The notes beneath the pieces are model-generated. The model saw only the letters and a list, made by a program, of their open reading frames with translations. It did no database searches and had not been told where the DNA came from. Shown here piece by piece: positions 27,272-35,323 of a stretch of DNA of 42,356 bases. The stretch covers positions 1 to 42,356 of the forward strand of contig JACCSZ010000293.1 of NCBI GenBank assembly GCA_013812695.1, written 5' to 3'. The DNA comes from Gemmatimonadales bacterium (GTDB lineage Bacteria > Gemmatimonadota > Gemmatimonadetes > Gemmatimonadales > GWC2-71-9). Each line of letters opens with the position of its first letter. Within the stretch, counting starts at the first letter, position 1. The translations under genes and the position numbers were made by a program.

Positions 27272-27505
27272 TCAGTCGTTCTTGTCGTCGGTCTTGTCGT
27301 CAATGTTATCGGTGTTCTTCACAGTGTCGACGTCGATGGTGGTATCTGCCGTGACGATGGTCGTATCCTTGATGGTGCTCGACCGGATGGACGTGTCGAC
27401 GCCCGACCGCTCGTTATCGAGGGCTCCCGTATCGCGATCCGCGTCCTTGCGATCGCACCCGCCGAGTACAGCCACCACCGCTAGTGCCGCTGCGAGCTTC
27501 TTCAT
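27272..27505 (-). CDS. Small Asp/Thr-rich lipoprotein
   Basis: The 77-residue precursor has a clear lipoprotein signal (MKKLAAALAVVAVLGGC, Cys17) and a mature part of ~60 residues made largely of Asp, Thr, Lys and Asn, ending in DDKTDDKND. It is probably disordered and strongly acidic; cation binding is possible but not shown. The start has a strong AGGAGGAG site. No family is recognised. Confidence 0.8.
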   Translation of the reverse strand: MKKLAAALAVVAVLGGCDRKDADRDTGALDNERSGVDTSIRSSTIKDTTIVTADTTIDVDTVKNTDNIDDKTDDKND

Positions 27506-27650
27506 CTTTGCTCCTCCTGGCGAGTAAGATCACGCCGGTGACGTATGAACCGGCATGTTAGCGTAAATCGTTGCCCGCTGCAGTGATCACTCTCACACAC
27601 GAGTCCCTATGGGTGACCGCCGTCACGATGGCGCTCTACTTGCCCACAGA

Positions 27651-27667
27651 ACTTAACAGCGTTAAGT
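27651..27667. promoter_or_regulatory. TetR operator, perfect palindrome
   Basis: The 17-base sequence acttaac-agc-gttaagt is a perfect palindrome with a 3-base centre. It ends 7 bases before the ATG of the TetR gene, a typical autoregulatory position. A related copy lies at 28341-28357. Confidence 0.82.
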
Positions 27668-27674
27668 TGCCCTC

Positions 27675-28316
27675 ATGGCACTGAACGTCACCCGGGGCCC
27701 TCGCGAGCGCCGCGTCCGCGAGCGGCGGGAAACCCGCGAACTCATTCTCGACGCCGCTCGCGAGATGTTCGTCAAGGATGGGGTCGAGTCGGTGACCATG
27801 CGGGCGATCGGCAAGAAGATCGAGTATACACCGACGGCCATCTACCACCACTTCCGCGACAAGCACGCCCTGCTCCGCGAGCTCTGCGCCAACGACACGA
27901 GGGCCCTGGCGCAGGCGTTTCACCGTATCGGCCGCATCGAGGATCCGGTCGAGCGTCTCCGTCGGATCGGCCAGGCCTATCTGCGATTCGGCCTGGAGCA
28001 TCCGAACCACTATCGGTTTCTGTTCATGACCGTCACACCCGACGTGGAGAACGGTCTCGAGAAGGGGAACCCTGAGGAAGACGCGTACGGTGTGCTCCGC
28101 GCCACGGTGGCCGAGGCGATTGCCGCGGGTCGGCTCCGGCCGGAGCTGCGCGATCCCGACCAGGTCGCCCTGATGTGCTGGTCGGTGACTCACGGGATCA
28201 TCTCGCTCTCGATCGTGTTCGACAATGACGACTGGATCGCCTGGCCGGATCCGGAGCGCACCGGCCTCGCGGCGGTGGATGCCCTCATGCGCGGGATCGT
28301 GAGGGAGGGGCTGTAG
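27675..28316 (+). CDS. TetR family transcriptional regulator
   Basis: A 213-residue TetR protein. The N-terminal helix-turn-helix occupies residues ~20-65 (ILDAAREMFVKDGVESVTM, GKKIEYTPTAIYHHFRDK). The C-terminal ligand domain has the RRIGQAYLRFGLEHPNHYR and MCWSVTHGIISL features seen in TetR members that sense hydrophobic compounds and control efflux. There is no clear Shine-Dalgarno site before the ATG; the operator palindrome occupies the place where a leader would be, so translation may be leaderless. Operators on both sides suggest it represses itself and a downstream operon that now survives only as a fragment. Confidence 0.92.
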   Translation: MALNVTRGPRERRVRERRETRELILDAAREMFVKDGVESVTMRAIGKKIEYTPTAIYHHFRDKHALLRELCANDTRALAQAFHRIGRIEDPVERLRRIGQAYLRFGLEHPNHYRFLFMTVTPDVENGLEKGNPEEDAYGVLRATVAEAIAAGRLRPELRDPDQVALMCWSVTHGIISLSIVFDNDDWIAWPDPERTGLAAVDALMRGIVREGL

Positions 28317-28340
28317 GATGCCGGGTTTATTTGACCGGTG

Positions 28341-28357
28341 ACTTAACGACGTTAGAT
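28341..28357. promoter_or_regulatory. Second, imperfect TetR operator copy
   Basis: The sequence acttaac-gac-gttagat has the same length and centre as the operator at 27651-27667. The left half-site is identical and the right half-site differs at two positions. It lies 24 bases after the tetR stop, where the promoter of a regulated downstream operon would be. Confidence 0.68.
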
Positions 28358-28413
28358 AGCCCTACACGGTAAACACGAGCGACAATGGATCAGCGGCGCC
28401 CTCCGCGCCGCAC

Positions 28414-28524
28414 GCCCCCCTCGCGCGGGTATCACGAGGCGGGCTGATCTTATCGACCTTGACGGCGCGGCTGGTGACGCCGGTGATTTACAAGCTGCTG
28501 GATCCGGCGGTAGCGGAGAGTTGA
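28414..28524 (+). pseudogene. C-terminal remnant of an RND efflux transporter
   Basis: This frame reads PLARVSRGGLILSTLT followed by ARLVTPVIYKLLDP and a TGA at 28522-28524. It matches the last membrane helix of RND (AcrB/HAE1-type) pumps, whose usual form is GGL-x-x-S-T-L-L-T-L-x-V-x-P-V-x-Y. Nothing of the preceding ~1000 residues is present, and no start or ribosome binding site is available. It directly follows tetR and its second operator. An ATG at 28385, in a different frame, begins a 20-codon ORF that could be the old start of the first pump gene, joined to the end of the last one by a deletion. Confidence 0.7.
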
Positions 28525-28537
28525 GAACCAGTCGCCC

Positions 28538-28696
28538 TTAGCTTCGGCGCCGAGTTCGATAGGTGGGGGAGCCTGGGACCGGCGCCGAAGGGGTGTCCGC
28601 GTTGAGCGTCAGGACACTCCAGATCTCCGGATGCTGGTCGAACCACTCGCGCTCGTCCTCTGGCGAGTCGTTCCAACCGTTATAGTCGCATGTCAT
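28538..28696 (-). CDS. Possible 52-residue acidic protein
   Basis: The reverse strand has an ORF from an ATG at 28696 to a TAA at 28538, with protein-like composition: MTCDYNGWNDSPEDERE, then WFDQHPEIWSVLTLNAD, and a Pro/Arg-rich end. The aromatic and acidic residues are not what a shadow frame of GC-rich DNA usually gives. A GGAAGG tract lies about 13 bases upstream, which is rather far. No family is recognised; it could also be a gene fragment. Confidence 0.4.
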   Translation of the reverse strand: MTCDYNGWNDSPEDEREWFDQHPEIWSVLTLNADTPSAPVPGSPTYRTRRRS

Positions 28697-28998
28697 TACG
28701 ATATCTGTGCCTTCCCGGGTGCCCTCGCTCTATCGCGAGCCGACCATGGGGTCAGCAGGCTCCGTGCCATGCTCATCGGTGGACGCCGACATCCACGGGC
28801 GGGTTCCACCCGCCGTGCCGGCCGACCCCATGGCAAGACAGCGCGACTCAGAGGGAACCCAATGGCGCACCGAGGTGTTTGCCTTGAAAGCCTGCAACGG
28901 TGGGGGCCGTCCAGTCATCAGCCCAGATGACAGGTGGACTACGCGGCCGGAAAATGATCATACAAGCCATTGCAATCGCAATAGATAGGAGTGTTCAG
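28697..28998. other. Non-coding stretch upstream of the sigma factor gene
   Basis: I see no gene here. A GC-rich hairpin (ggcgggt/acccgcc) lies near 28797-28816. The region presumably holds the sigma factor promoter and leader; no -35/-10 pair stands out. Confidence 0.4.
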
Positions 28999-29892
28999 TT
29001 GCCTGCCAAGAAGCGGAGCCGCCGGAAGGGGCGCAGCCGAGCCGCGCAGTTGCCCCGGGCGGTCGATGAAGGGCGCGAGAGTCTCGATTTCTATCTCCAG
29101 GAAATCAGCCGGATTCCTCTCCTCAACGTTCAGGACGAGACCGCGATCGCCCAGCGCGCGTTTCGGGGGGACGTCGAGGCGCAGGAAAAGTTGGCCCGGC
29201 ACAACGTGCGCTTCGTGGTCTCGGTGGCTAAGAAGTTCCAGAACCGGGGGGTGCCGCTCATGGACCTCATCGGGGAGGGCAACCTCGGCCTGATGACCGC
29301 CGCCAGGAAGTTCGATCCGGACCGCGGGGTGAAGTTCATCTCGTATGCGGTGTGGTGGATCCGGCAAGCCATTCAGGCGGCGATCGCCCGGCATGGGCGG
29401 CCGGTGCGGGTGCCCCTCAACCGGACGGCCGACCTGAATCGGCTGGGGCGGGCGACGACCCTGCTGGCCGAGCAGCTGGGCCGGGCACCCACGACCGAGG
29501 AGCTGGTGGAGGCGACAGGGCTCACCCGCGACGCCGTGCGCGCGCTGAGCGCGCTACACATCGAGGCCATGCGGCTCGACCATCCGGTACGCGAAGCGGA
29601 CGAGCGCGGCCGCATGGAGCGGTTCGTCCCGCTGACTCAGGAAGGGACCGACGCGACCACGATGGCCAACAGCCGGGCCGACGATCTCGACGCCGCCCTC
29701 GCGGCACTCCCCGCGCGGGATGCGAAGGTACTCCGGCTCTACTTCGGTCTGGACGACGGGAAGACCCGGACGCTCGAGGAGATCGGCGGGATGATGGGCG
29801 TCACCCGTGAGCGGATCCGGCAGCTCCGGGACCGAGCCCTCCGACAGTTGCGTGAGCAGCACGGCGACAAACTGCGCGATCTGGCCGCGTAA
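28999..29892 (+). CDS. RpoD-related sigma-70 factor without region 1.1
   Basis: The 297-residue protein starts at a TTG with AGGAGT 7 bases upstream. A basic N-terminal stretch (residues 1-20) replaces region 1.1. Region 1.2 lies at ~27-60 (DFYLQEISRIPLL), region 2 at ~66-135 (RFVVSVAKKFQNRG, DLIGEGNLGLM, ISYAVWWIRQAI), region 3 at ~140-215 and region 4 at ~235-295 with the DNA-binding helix VTRERIRQLRDRAL. This is a group 2-type sigma factor, or a small primary-like one, for stress or stationary-phase promoters. An intrinsic terminator follows. Earlier in-frame ATGs at 28900 and 28954 lack ribosome binding sites. Confidence 0.9.
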   Translation: MPAKKRSRRKGRSRAAQLPRAVDEGRESLDFYLQEISRIPLLNVQDETAIAQRAFRGDVEAQEKLARHNVRFVVSVAKKFQNRGVPLMDLIGEGNLGLMTAARKFDPDRGVKFISYAVWWIRQAIQAAIARHGRPVRVPLNRTADLNRLGRATTLLAEQLGRAPTTEELVEATGLTRDAVRALSALHIEAMRLDHPVREADERGRMERFVPLTQEGTDATTMANSRADDLDAALAALPARDAKVLRLYFGLDDGKTRTLEEIGGMMGVTRERIRQLRDRALRQLREQHGDKLRDLAA

Positions 29893-29913
29893 CGTGACGG
29901 GGGGCTGGAGTGA

Positions 29914-29954
29914 ACGACCCCGCCACATGTTGCACGTGGCGGCGTCGTTTTTTT
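29914..29954 (+). terminator. Intrinsic terminator of the sigma factor gene
   Basis: A stem of about 12-13 bp (acgac-ccgccac pairing with gtggcgg-gtcgt, one internal mismatch) is followed by seven T residues at 29948-29954. It begins 22 nt after the stop codon. Confidence 0.87.
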
Positions 29955-30045
29955 GTACGGTGTCCAAAATCTGCCACTGGACGAGGTGAGCGCTTTCTCA
30001 CAGATTATATGTCACCTCCCCACCGCCATCTGCCCCGAGGTCGTC

Positions 30046-30492
30046 GTGGCTCCGTTTCGGTCTCTATATCACGCCGTGCAGGCGAAGCTCGCCGAGCACT
30101 TCGAGCTGGTGCTCACGGCCGTTGGCGTACTACTGTCCGTAATGCTCACATTTTCCCAACTCGACCGCGGCACGCAGGGGCTCGCGCTTACGTTCCTGGT
30201 CTGGCTGCAGGGCTTTCTCATCTGGGCGGTGCGCCGGCATTCGCGGCTCGCGCGCCTCCGGCTCATCCGCAAGCTGCGCATCATGCTTCAGGATCGGGTG
30301 AACAATCAACTCACCGTTCTCGTGGGGGTCGCCGAGCTGCCCGGGCCAACGGGCCACCGGCCCGCGCCGGAGGATGTGGAGACTGCGCTGACCGCGGCGC
30401 GAGCGGTGTCGCGCGAACTCGAGAGCCTGTCCGTCGAGTCGCTGCACCACTGGGAATCGCGCTACGCGCACCTGCCTGCGTCGATTCGCTAA
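30046..30492 (+). CDS. Short membrane protein with histidine-kinase-like helix lacking His
   Basis: Read from a GTG at 30046 (GAGG 5 bases upstream), the 148-residue product has two membrane helices at ~20-35 and ~42-58, then a basic segment. A helix LQDRVNNQLTVLVGVAEL follows, then a second helix (ALTAARAVSRELESLSVESL). The pair resembles the dimerisation helices of histidine kinases of the HDxNNxLTVILG type, but the phosphoacceptor His position is Asp and no ATPase domain follows. It could be a kinase-interacting or decoy protein, or a truncated kinase. The family is not assigned with certainty. Confidence 0.6.
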   Translation: MAPFRSLYHAVQAKLAEHFELVLTAVGVLLSVMLTFSQLDRGTQGLALTFLVWLQGFLIWAVRRHSRLARLRLIRKLRIMLQDRVNNQLTVLVGVAELPGPTGHRPAPEDVETALTAARAVSRELESLSVESLHHWESRYAHLPASIR

Positions 30493-30714
30493 CTCGGTGC
30501 TGCGCGTTTTGCACCCGGGGGTGCAGTGTGCCAGGCGAGGACGGTCAGCGAGGGTTAGTCTGGCTCCAGCAAGGGAAAAAGATCCGGGTCGGTAGTTCGA
30601 GCGAGCCCGGTGCGCCGGTTGCTCGATCCCCTCCTCCCTCTCGTTCGGTGCGCTCCGGTGCACTGACCGCTACCAGGCACTACGGGACCGGATATTGCGG
30701 GCGGAGTCGGCTCC

Positions 30715-31377
30715 ATGACGGTTCCCAGCCAGATGTCACTCCGCCGCATTCCCGAAGCGCTGCACTTGCAAGTCCGCGTCGCCTACGCCATGAGCTGGGA
30801 GGCGCTGATCGACACCCATACTCGCCAGGCACTTCAATTCGTCTCCGAGTTCGCCACGAGGGCGCCCGTGCTGGACGCGCTCGATCTGTACTTTCGCGTG
30901 ACCGCCGTGCCCGATGCGATGCACGAGGTGGTGCGCTCGCGCACCCTTACGGCCATCGACCTCAAGAGCGTGCCCCAGCCCGCGGACATGCCGGTGCTCA
31001 ACGGCTGGGGCCGCCTGCGCCTCGATCTGGTGCTCGAGCACAGCCGGTACCGGCGGCGCCATCAGGAGCGGACGCTCGAACTGGCCCGCATGGTGGGGGC
31101 CCGGGCGGCCGAGGCGGTCGTGGCCACGCACGTCGAGAACGCGCTGGAGCTTGCTTGGCTCCTCAAGGGCGTCATGCCGGTGAACGCCGTGACCGATCAC
31201 TATCTGCGCGAGTTCGTGCTGCAAGCGAGCCTGGCGCAGATGGTCATGCAGCGGGTGCAGGCTCGAGTGGCGGGCGACGAGCTGACAGCACAGGTGGACG
31301 AGCCGTTGCCGGGGGGGCTCGAGCCCGCGCCGGAGGCGGCGCCGGGATATCAGGAGCCTGCGGCGCGAGGGGTTTGA
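30715..31377 (+). CDS. Helical protein of unknown function
   Basis: The 220-residue product starts at an ATG with GGAG 8 bases upstream. It is mostly helical, with no signal peptide or membrane helix. Segments include FVSEFATRAPVLDALDLYF, NGWGRLRLDLVLEHSRYRR and ENALELAWLLKGVMPVNA, and the C-terminal ~35 residues are disordered (Glu/Pro/Ala-rich). I do not recognise a family. The convergent porin-like gene ends 32 nt away. Confidence 0.65.
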   Translation: MTVPSQMSLRRIPEALHLQVRVAYAMSWEALIDTHTRQALQFVSEFATRAPVLDALDLYFRVTAVPDAMHEVVRSRTLTAIDLKSVPQPADMPVLNGWGRLRLDLVLEHSRYRRRHQERTLELARMVGARAAEAVVATHVENALELAWLLKGVMPVNAVTDHYLREFVLQASLAQMVMQRVQARVAGDELTAQVDEPLPGGLEPAPEAAPGYQEPAARGV

Positions 31378-31409
31378 GGAAACCGACATTCCGAGTGACC
31401 GTCGCTCCT

Positions 31410-32561
31410 TCAGAATTCAAACCCCACCGCCACGTTCGCGTGCGTTCCCGACACCGTGCCCGCCCCGTAGCGGGTCTGGAGGCGGCGGAGCTCCGCCCCG
31501 ATCACCACCGGTGCCAGGCGCCAGCTCGCGTGGCCCTCGAGCGCGACGTTTCGGAGCCGCTGCGTGGCGGTGTCCAGATCCGCGTCGTCGGGATCGTCCA
31601 CCCCGAGACCGGCGCCAATCTCCCAGCCAGCCCCGGGCCGAGCGTTGAGTTGCACCCATCCGCCTGTCGTCCTCACGGCCCCGCTGTCGAGCCCGAAGTT
31701 CTGCCCGATGTCGCCGCCGCCAAGCCCGGCAAGCGCCCGCCCAGTGTAGCCCTCCCCACGGACCTCGAGCCCGCGCAGCAGCGGCGTCCACACGCTCACC
31801 GCTACCGCGCGTGACGCGACTCGTCTGCCGGTGCCGACGGCGAGCCAGCCGTAATGGCCGCCCAGGTTCACCTCGCCCTGCGTGTCCCCGTCGCCCCAGC
31901 GGGCCCGCACCCGCGCCTGGAGATACGGCCGGCTGGTGCGCTCAGCGATGTCGGGCTGGGTGAAGAACGCCGTCTGTGGGTCGCCCGAAGTGGGGGCCAG
32001 CGCCGCGATCTCGACCCCCAGCCGGACCGCGCCGCCAAGCGCCAGGGCGGCGGCCAGCCGCACCTGGGGAATCCAGAGCCAGAGGTTGCCGGCGCCGGCG
32101 AACTCCGGGATCCCGATGCTGGCCAGCGAGGACGGATTGATCTCGGCGATCGGCGGTGATTCCTGGCCGGCGAATACCGTCACCCGGCCCCGGGTGAGCT
32201 CGGCAAAGGCGCGGCGGAGGCGCACCAGCGGAAAGGTGCGGCCGCCGGTGGAAGGCTGCTGCCCGCCGAAGAAGTCGACGTCGAGCTCGCCGGTGAGCTG
32301 CCCGCCGGCGAACTCGGGCACCAGTGCGGCGACGGTCACCCGCGACTGGCGCATGGTGGCGCCCGCGGCGCCCGCCGCCGCCCCGCCGAAGGAGGCGAGC
32401 ACGAACTGCGGCACGTCGCTGTTGTTGAACCCGTCGCTGTTGGCGAAAGCGTTGAGCAGGATCAGGCCGCGCACGTGCGCCTGCAGGCCGGTGTCCTGAC
32501 CGCCGGCCGGAGCCGCGAGCGCGAGGGAAAGCAGGAAGGAGAGCAGGATGTGCCGCGGCAT
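31410..32561 (-). CDS. Porin-like outer membrane beta-barrel protein
   Basis: The 383-residue product has a signal peptide (MPRHILLSFLLSLALAAPAG) and a run of about 16 amphipathic strands. Gly/Ala-rich turns, girdle aromatics (LWLWIPQVRLAAALAL; GEVNLGGHYGWLAVGTG) and a terminal Phe (VAVGFEF) are visible. It resembles alginate-export/phosphate-selective porin-type barrels annotated as DcaP- or OprP-like, but I would only call it porin-like. The gene is divergent from the cupredoxin gene, with only 60 nt between the two starts, so they probably share a regulatory region. Confidence 0.8.
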   Translation of the reverse strand: MPRHILLSFLLSLALAAPAGGQDTGLQAHVRGLILLNAFANSDGFNNSDVPQFVLASFGGAAAGAAGATMRQSRVTVAALVPEFAGGQLTGELDVDFFGGQQPSTGGRTFPLVRLRRAFAELTRGRVTVFAGQESPPIAEINPSSLASIGIPEFAGAGNLWLWIPQVRLAAALALGGAVRLGVEIAALAPTSGDPQTAFFTQPDIAERTSRPYLQARVRARWGDGDTQGEVNLGGHYGWLAVGTGRRVASRAVAVSVWTPLLRGLEVRGEGYTGRALAGLGGGDIGQNFGLDSGAVRTTGGWVQLNARPGAGWEIGAGLGVDDPDDADLDTATQRLRNVALEGHASWRLAPVVIGAELRRLQTRYGAGTVSGTHANVAVGFEF

Positions 32562-32621
32562 GGCGGACCTTCTTCGGTGGTCGCGTTGACGGTCGTCCGG
32601 GCCAACGGTAACCTTGAGAAT

Positions 32622-33311
32622 ATGCGGGCCAAAATACAGCGTGGCGGGCGGTTCCGCCGGGCCATTCTGCTCGCCGTGGGGGCGGCAGCGACCCTGGCGG
32701 CGCGCCGCGCGACCGATGTCCGGGGACGGCTCACCGTGCTCGACAAGGGCAACCGCCCCGCCGAAGATGTGGGACAGGCGGTGATCTGGCTCGACGGCCG
32801 GGGCGCCGCGCCCGCGCCTGCCCGGGCGGAGATCACGACCTCCGACAAGGCGTTCAGGCCGCACGTGCTCGTCGTGCCCGCGGGATCCACCGTCTCCTTC
32901 CCGAATCTGGACCCATTCAATCACAACGTCTTTTCGCTGTCCGAGGAGCAGCCGTTCGATCTCGGGCTCTACGGGCGCGGCGAGACCCGCACGGCGCGCT
33001 TCACGCGAGCCGGGGTCGTCCGGGTCTACTGCAACGTGCACGCGCAGATGAGCGCCCTCGTCATCGTGCGCGATGGTCCGTACGTCGCCCAGCCGTCGGG
33101 CGACGGGTCCTTTACGCTCAGCCAGGTCCCGCCCGGCCGCTATACGCTGCACGCGTGGCACGAGCGCGCCCCGGAAGCGACGCAGCCGGTGGTCGTGCCG
33201 CCTGGCGGCCTTGGCGGCCTCGCACTCACCCTCGACGCGCGCGGGCACCGTTTCAAGCCTCACCTCAACAAGTTCGGCCAGCCGTATCCGCAGCAGGGAC
33301 GGAGATACTGA
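32622..33311 (+). CDS. Exported cupredoxin with carboxypeptidase-regulatory-like tail
   Basis: The 229-residue product has a signal peptide (residues ~8-28) and a plastocyanin-like domain at ~35-150. The type 1 copper ligands are visible as His101 (PFNHNVFS), Cys137, His140 and Met143 (VYCNVHAQM). Residues ~155-215 form a small beta sandwich of the carboxypeptidase regulatory-like type (GSFTLSQVPPGRYTLHAWHE). It would carry electrons or sense redox state or copper in the periplasm. It is followed after 2 nt by a membrane Ser/Thr kinase and is divergent from a porin-like gene. Confidence 0.88.
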   Translation: MRAKIQRGGRFRRAILLAVGAAATLAARRATDVRGRLTVLDKGNRPAEDVGQAVIWLDGRGAAPAPARAEITTSDKAFRPHVLVVPAGSTVSFPNLDPFNHNVFSLSEEQPFDLGLYGRGETRTARFTRAGVVRVYCNVHAQMSALVIVRDGPYVAQPSGDGSFTLSQVPPGRYTLHAWHERAPEATQPVVVPPGGLGGLALTLDARGHRFKPHLNKFGQPYPQQGRRY

Positions 33312-33313
33312 GG

Positions 33314-35323
33314 ATGCCGCTCGGCACCAAGATCTTTGCTGGTGCCGCCCTGGTGGTCATGGCGGCGCTCGGCACCGCCCTCCTGGTCACGCGCGGCCGC
33401 ACCGACGAGGCTGCTCAGGCCTCGTCGGCCCGCGCGCTCCGGGCCACCCGCTCCGCCATCGGCGACGCCCTCGTGAGTCGCAGCCGAAGCCTCCGCCAGC
33501 TCACCGCCGCGCTGGTCCAGGTGCCCGCCTACGTCTCGCGCATCGGTGAGGCGCTTCGCACCGACGACCGCGCCAACCTGCTGGATCAGGCGGACGAGCT
33601 CCGGGCACAGACGGGAGCGGACTGGGTGCTCATTGTCGATGAGGGCGGGGTGCTCAAGGCCTGGACCGCGCAGCGCGCCGCGGCCGATGAGGACTTCTCG
33701 GCCGGCGCGCTGATCGGGCGCGCCCTCGAGGGGCGGACGACGGAGGGACTCTGAATCGAATCGGCGCCCGATCGCGACGAGCTGTTCCAGGCGGTCGGCG
33801 TGCCCGTGGCCGACCCGGCGGGCGGCGCGCGCTACGGCGTAGTGGTGGCGGCGGTCCGGATCGACAGCGCCTTTGCGGCGCAGCTCAAGCGGCACACCGG
33901 CTCCGAAATCCTGTTCTTCTCGCGCGACACACTCGGAGTACCGGCCGTGGCCGTATCCACAGTGAGTGCCTCGGGTCTCCGGGAGGCGGTGCGGCGGGTG
34001 CCCGTCGAGTCGGTGGCGGGCGACAGCGCTCCGCCGCGATTCCGGTTGAGCGCGGGCGGCCGCACGTACGAAGGGGTGACCGGGTTGCTGCAGACCGCCG
34101 ACGGTGTGCCGATCGGCGGGTATGTGGGACTGCACGATCGCGAGACGGAGCTGGCCGCATGGCGACAGCTCGGCCGAACGATCGGCTGGGCGTTTGCGGG
34201 CGGGCTGCTGCTGGCGCTCGCATCCTCGATCGTGCTCGCGCGGCAGATCACCCGGCCGGTGCGGCGGCTCGTCGAGGCGACTCGCCAGGTGAGCGAGGGA
34301 ACGTACGCCGATGTCCGGGTGACCAGCCGTGACGAGATCGGCGAGCTGGCGGTGGCGTTCCGCCGCATGGTCGAGGAGCTGCGAGAGAAGGACCGCCTGG
34401 TGGCGTACTTCCGGACGAAGCCGGCGATGACGGTGCCCACGACGGCGGCGCCCGGCGACCAGTCGCTCGTGCCGGGCAGCGTGCTGGCCTCCCGGTACGA
34501 GATCGAGGAGTTGCTGGGCCGAGGCGGCATGGGCATCGTGTACCGCGCGATGGATCGGCAGATCGGCGAGCCGGTGGCCATCAAGGTGCTGCGGCCGGAA
34601 CTCGGCACCCTGGACTCGACCGTGCTTGAGCGGTTCAAGCAGGAGCTCCGGCTCGCGCGCCGGATCACCCATCGCAACGTGGTGCGCACCTACGATCTCG
34701 GCGAGGCGCACGGGACTTACTACATCACCATGGAGCTGGTCCGCGGTACCACGCTCGCGGCACTGATTCAGCAGGCGGGCCGGCTCGACGTGTCGGCGGC
34801 GCTCACCATCGGCAAGCAGCTCTGCCGCGCGCTCGAGGTGGCGCACGAGGAGGGGATCGTGCACCGGGACATCAAGCCGCAGAACCTGTTGGTGGACCCC
34901 GCCGGATTCCTCAAGGTGATGGATTTCGGAATCGCGCGGCTGGCGGAGCGGCTGCCGGCACCGGGCGAAGCGCTCACGGCGGTGGGGGTCGTGATCGGGA
35001 CGCCACAGTACATGGCACCCGAGCAGCTCTTCGGCGAGGCGGTGGATCAGCGCACCGACCTGTACTCGGCCGGTGCCGTGCTGTTCGAGTGCGTGACCGG
35101 CCGGCTCGTGTACGACCTGCACAGCCTGGGCGAGCTGGCCACCATGCACCTGCGCCAGGCGCCACCGGACCCGTCCACCTTCAATCCGGCGATTTCGCGC
35201 GAGCTCTCGAGCGTGATCCTCCGGGCGCTGGCCCACCGGCCCGCCGACCGGTGGCAGAGCGCGGCCGAGCTGCTGCACGCGCTCGAGACCTGCGTTACCC
35301 CGAGCGCCGCGAAGGGGGCCTGA
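33314..35323 (+). pseudogene. Membrane sensor Ser/Thr kinase interrupted by an in-frame TGA
   Basis: One frame runs from the ATG at 33314 to the TGA at 35321-35323, broken only by a TGA at 33752-33754 (codon 147). The order is: membrane helix ~7-25, periplasmic sensor ~30-285 (cache-like), second helix ~288-310, HAMP ~311-363 (RQITRPVRRLVEATRQV), and a complete PknB-type kinase at ~396-665. The kinase has GRGGMGIVY, Lys424 (VAIKVL), HRDIKPQN with Asp519, DFG Asp537 and GTPQYMAPEQ. The codon context GL-stop-IE fits a Trp codon (TGG) changed by one base. Read literally, the first part is a 146-residue fragment and the second could restart at a GTG near 33800 but would lose the first helix. It may be a recent pseudogene, a sequence error, or read-through. 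Confidence 0.82.

Noticed and set aside
28707..28988. Forward ORF of 93 codons before the sigma factor gene
   Set aside because: Its composition is irregular, it has no ribosome binding site, and it runs to the ribosome binding site of the sigma factor gene.
30522..30535. Palindrome gcaccc-gg-gggtgc after the gene ending at 30492
   Set aside because: The stem is short, the 2-base loop is too tight, and no T run follows; not supported as a terminator.
31369..31425. 9-bp inverted repeat at the convergent ends near 31.4 kb
   Set aside because: The arms are 39 bases apart and both are coding or partly coding, so a stable terminator is unlikely.
33752..33754. Selenocysteine (TGA) in the sensor kinase
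   Set aside because: The position fits a structural Trp in the periplasmic sensor, not a redox centre, and I see no clear SECIS-like hairpin right after it. A nonsense mutation or sequence error is simpler.
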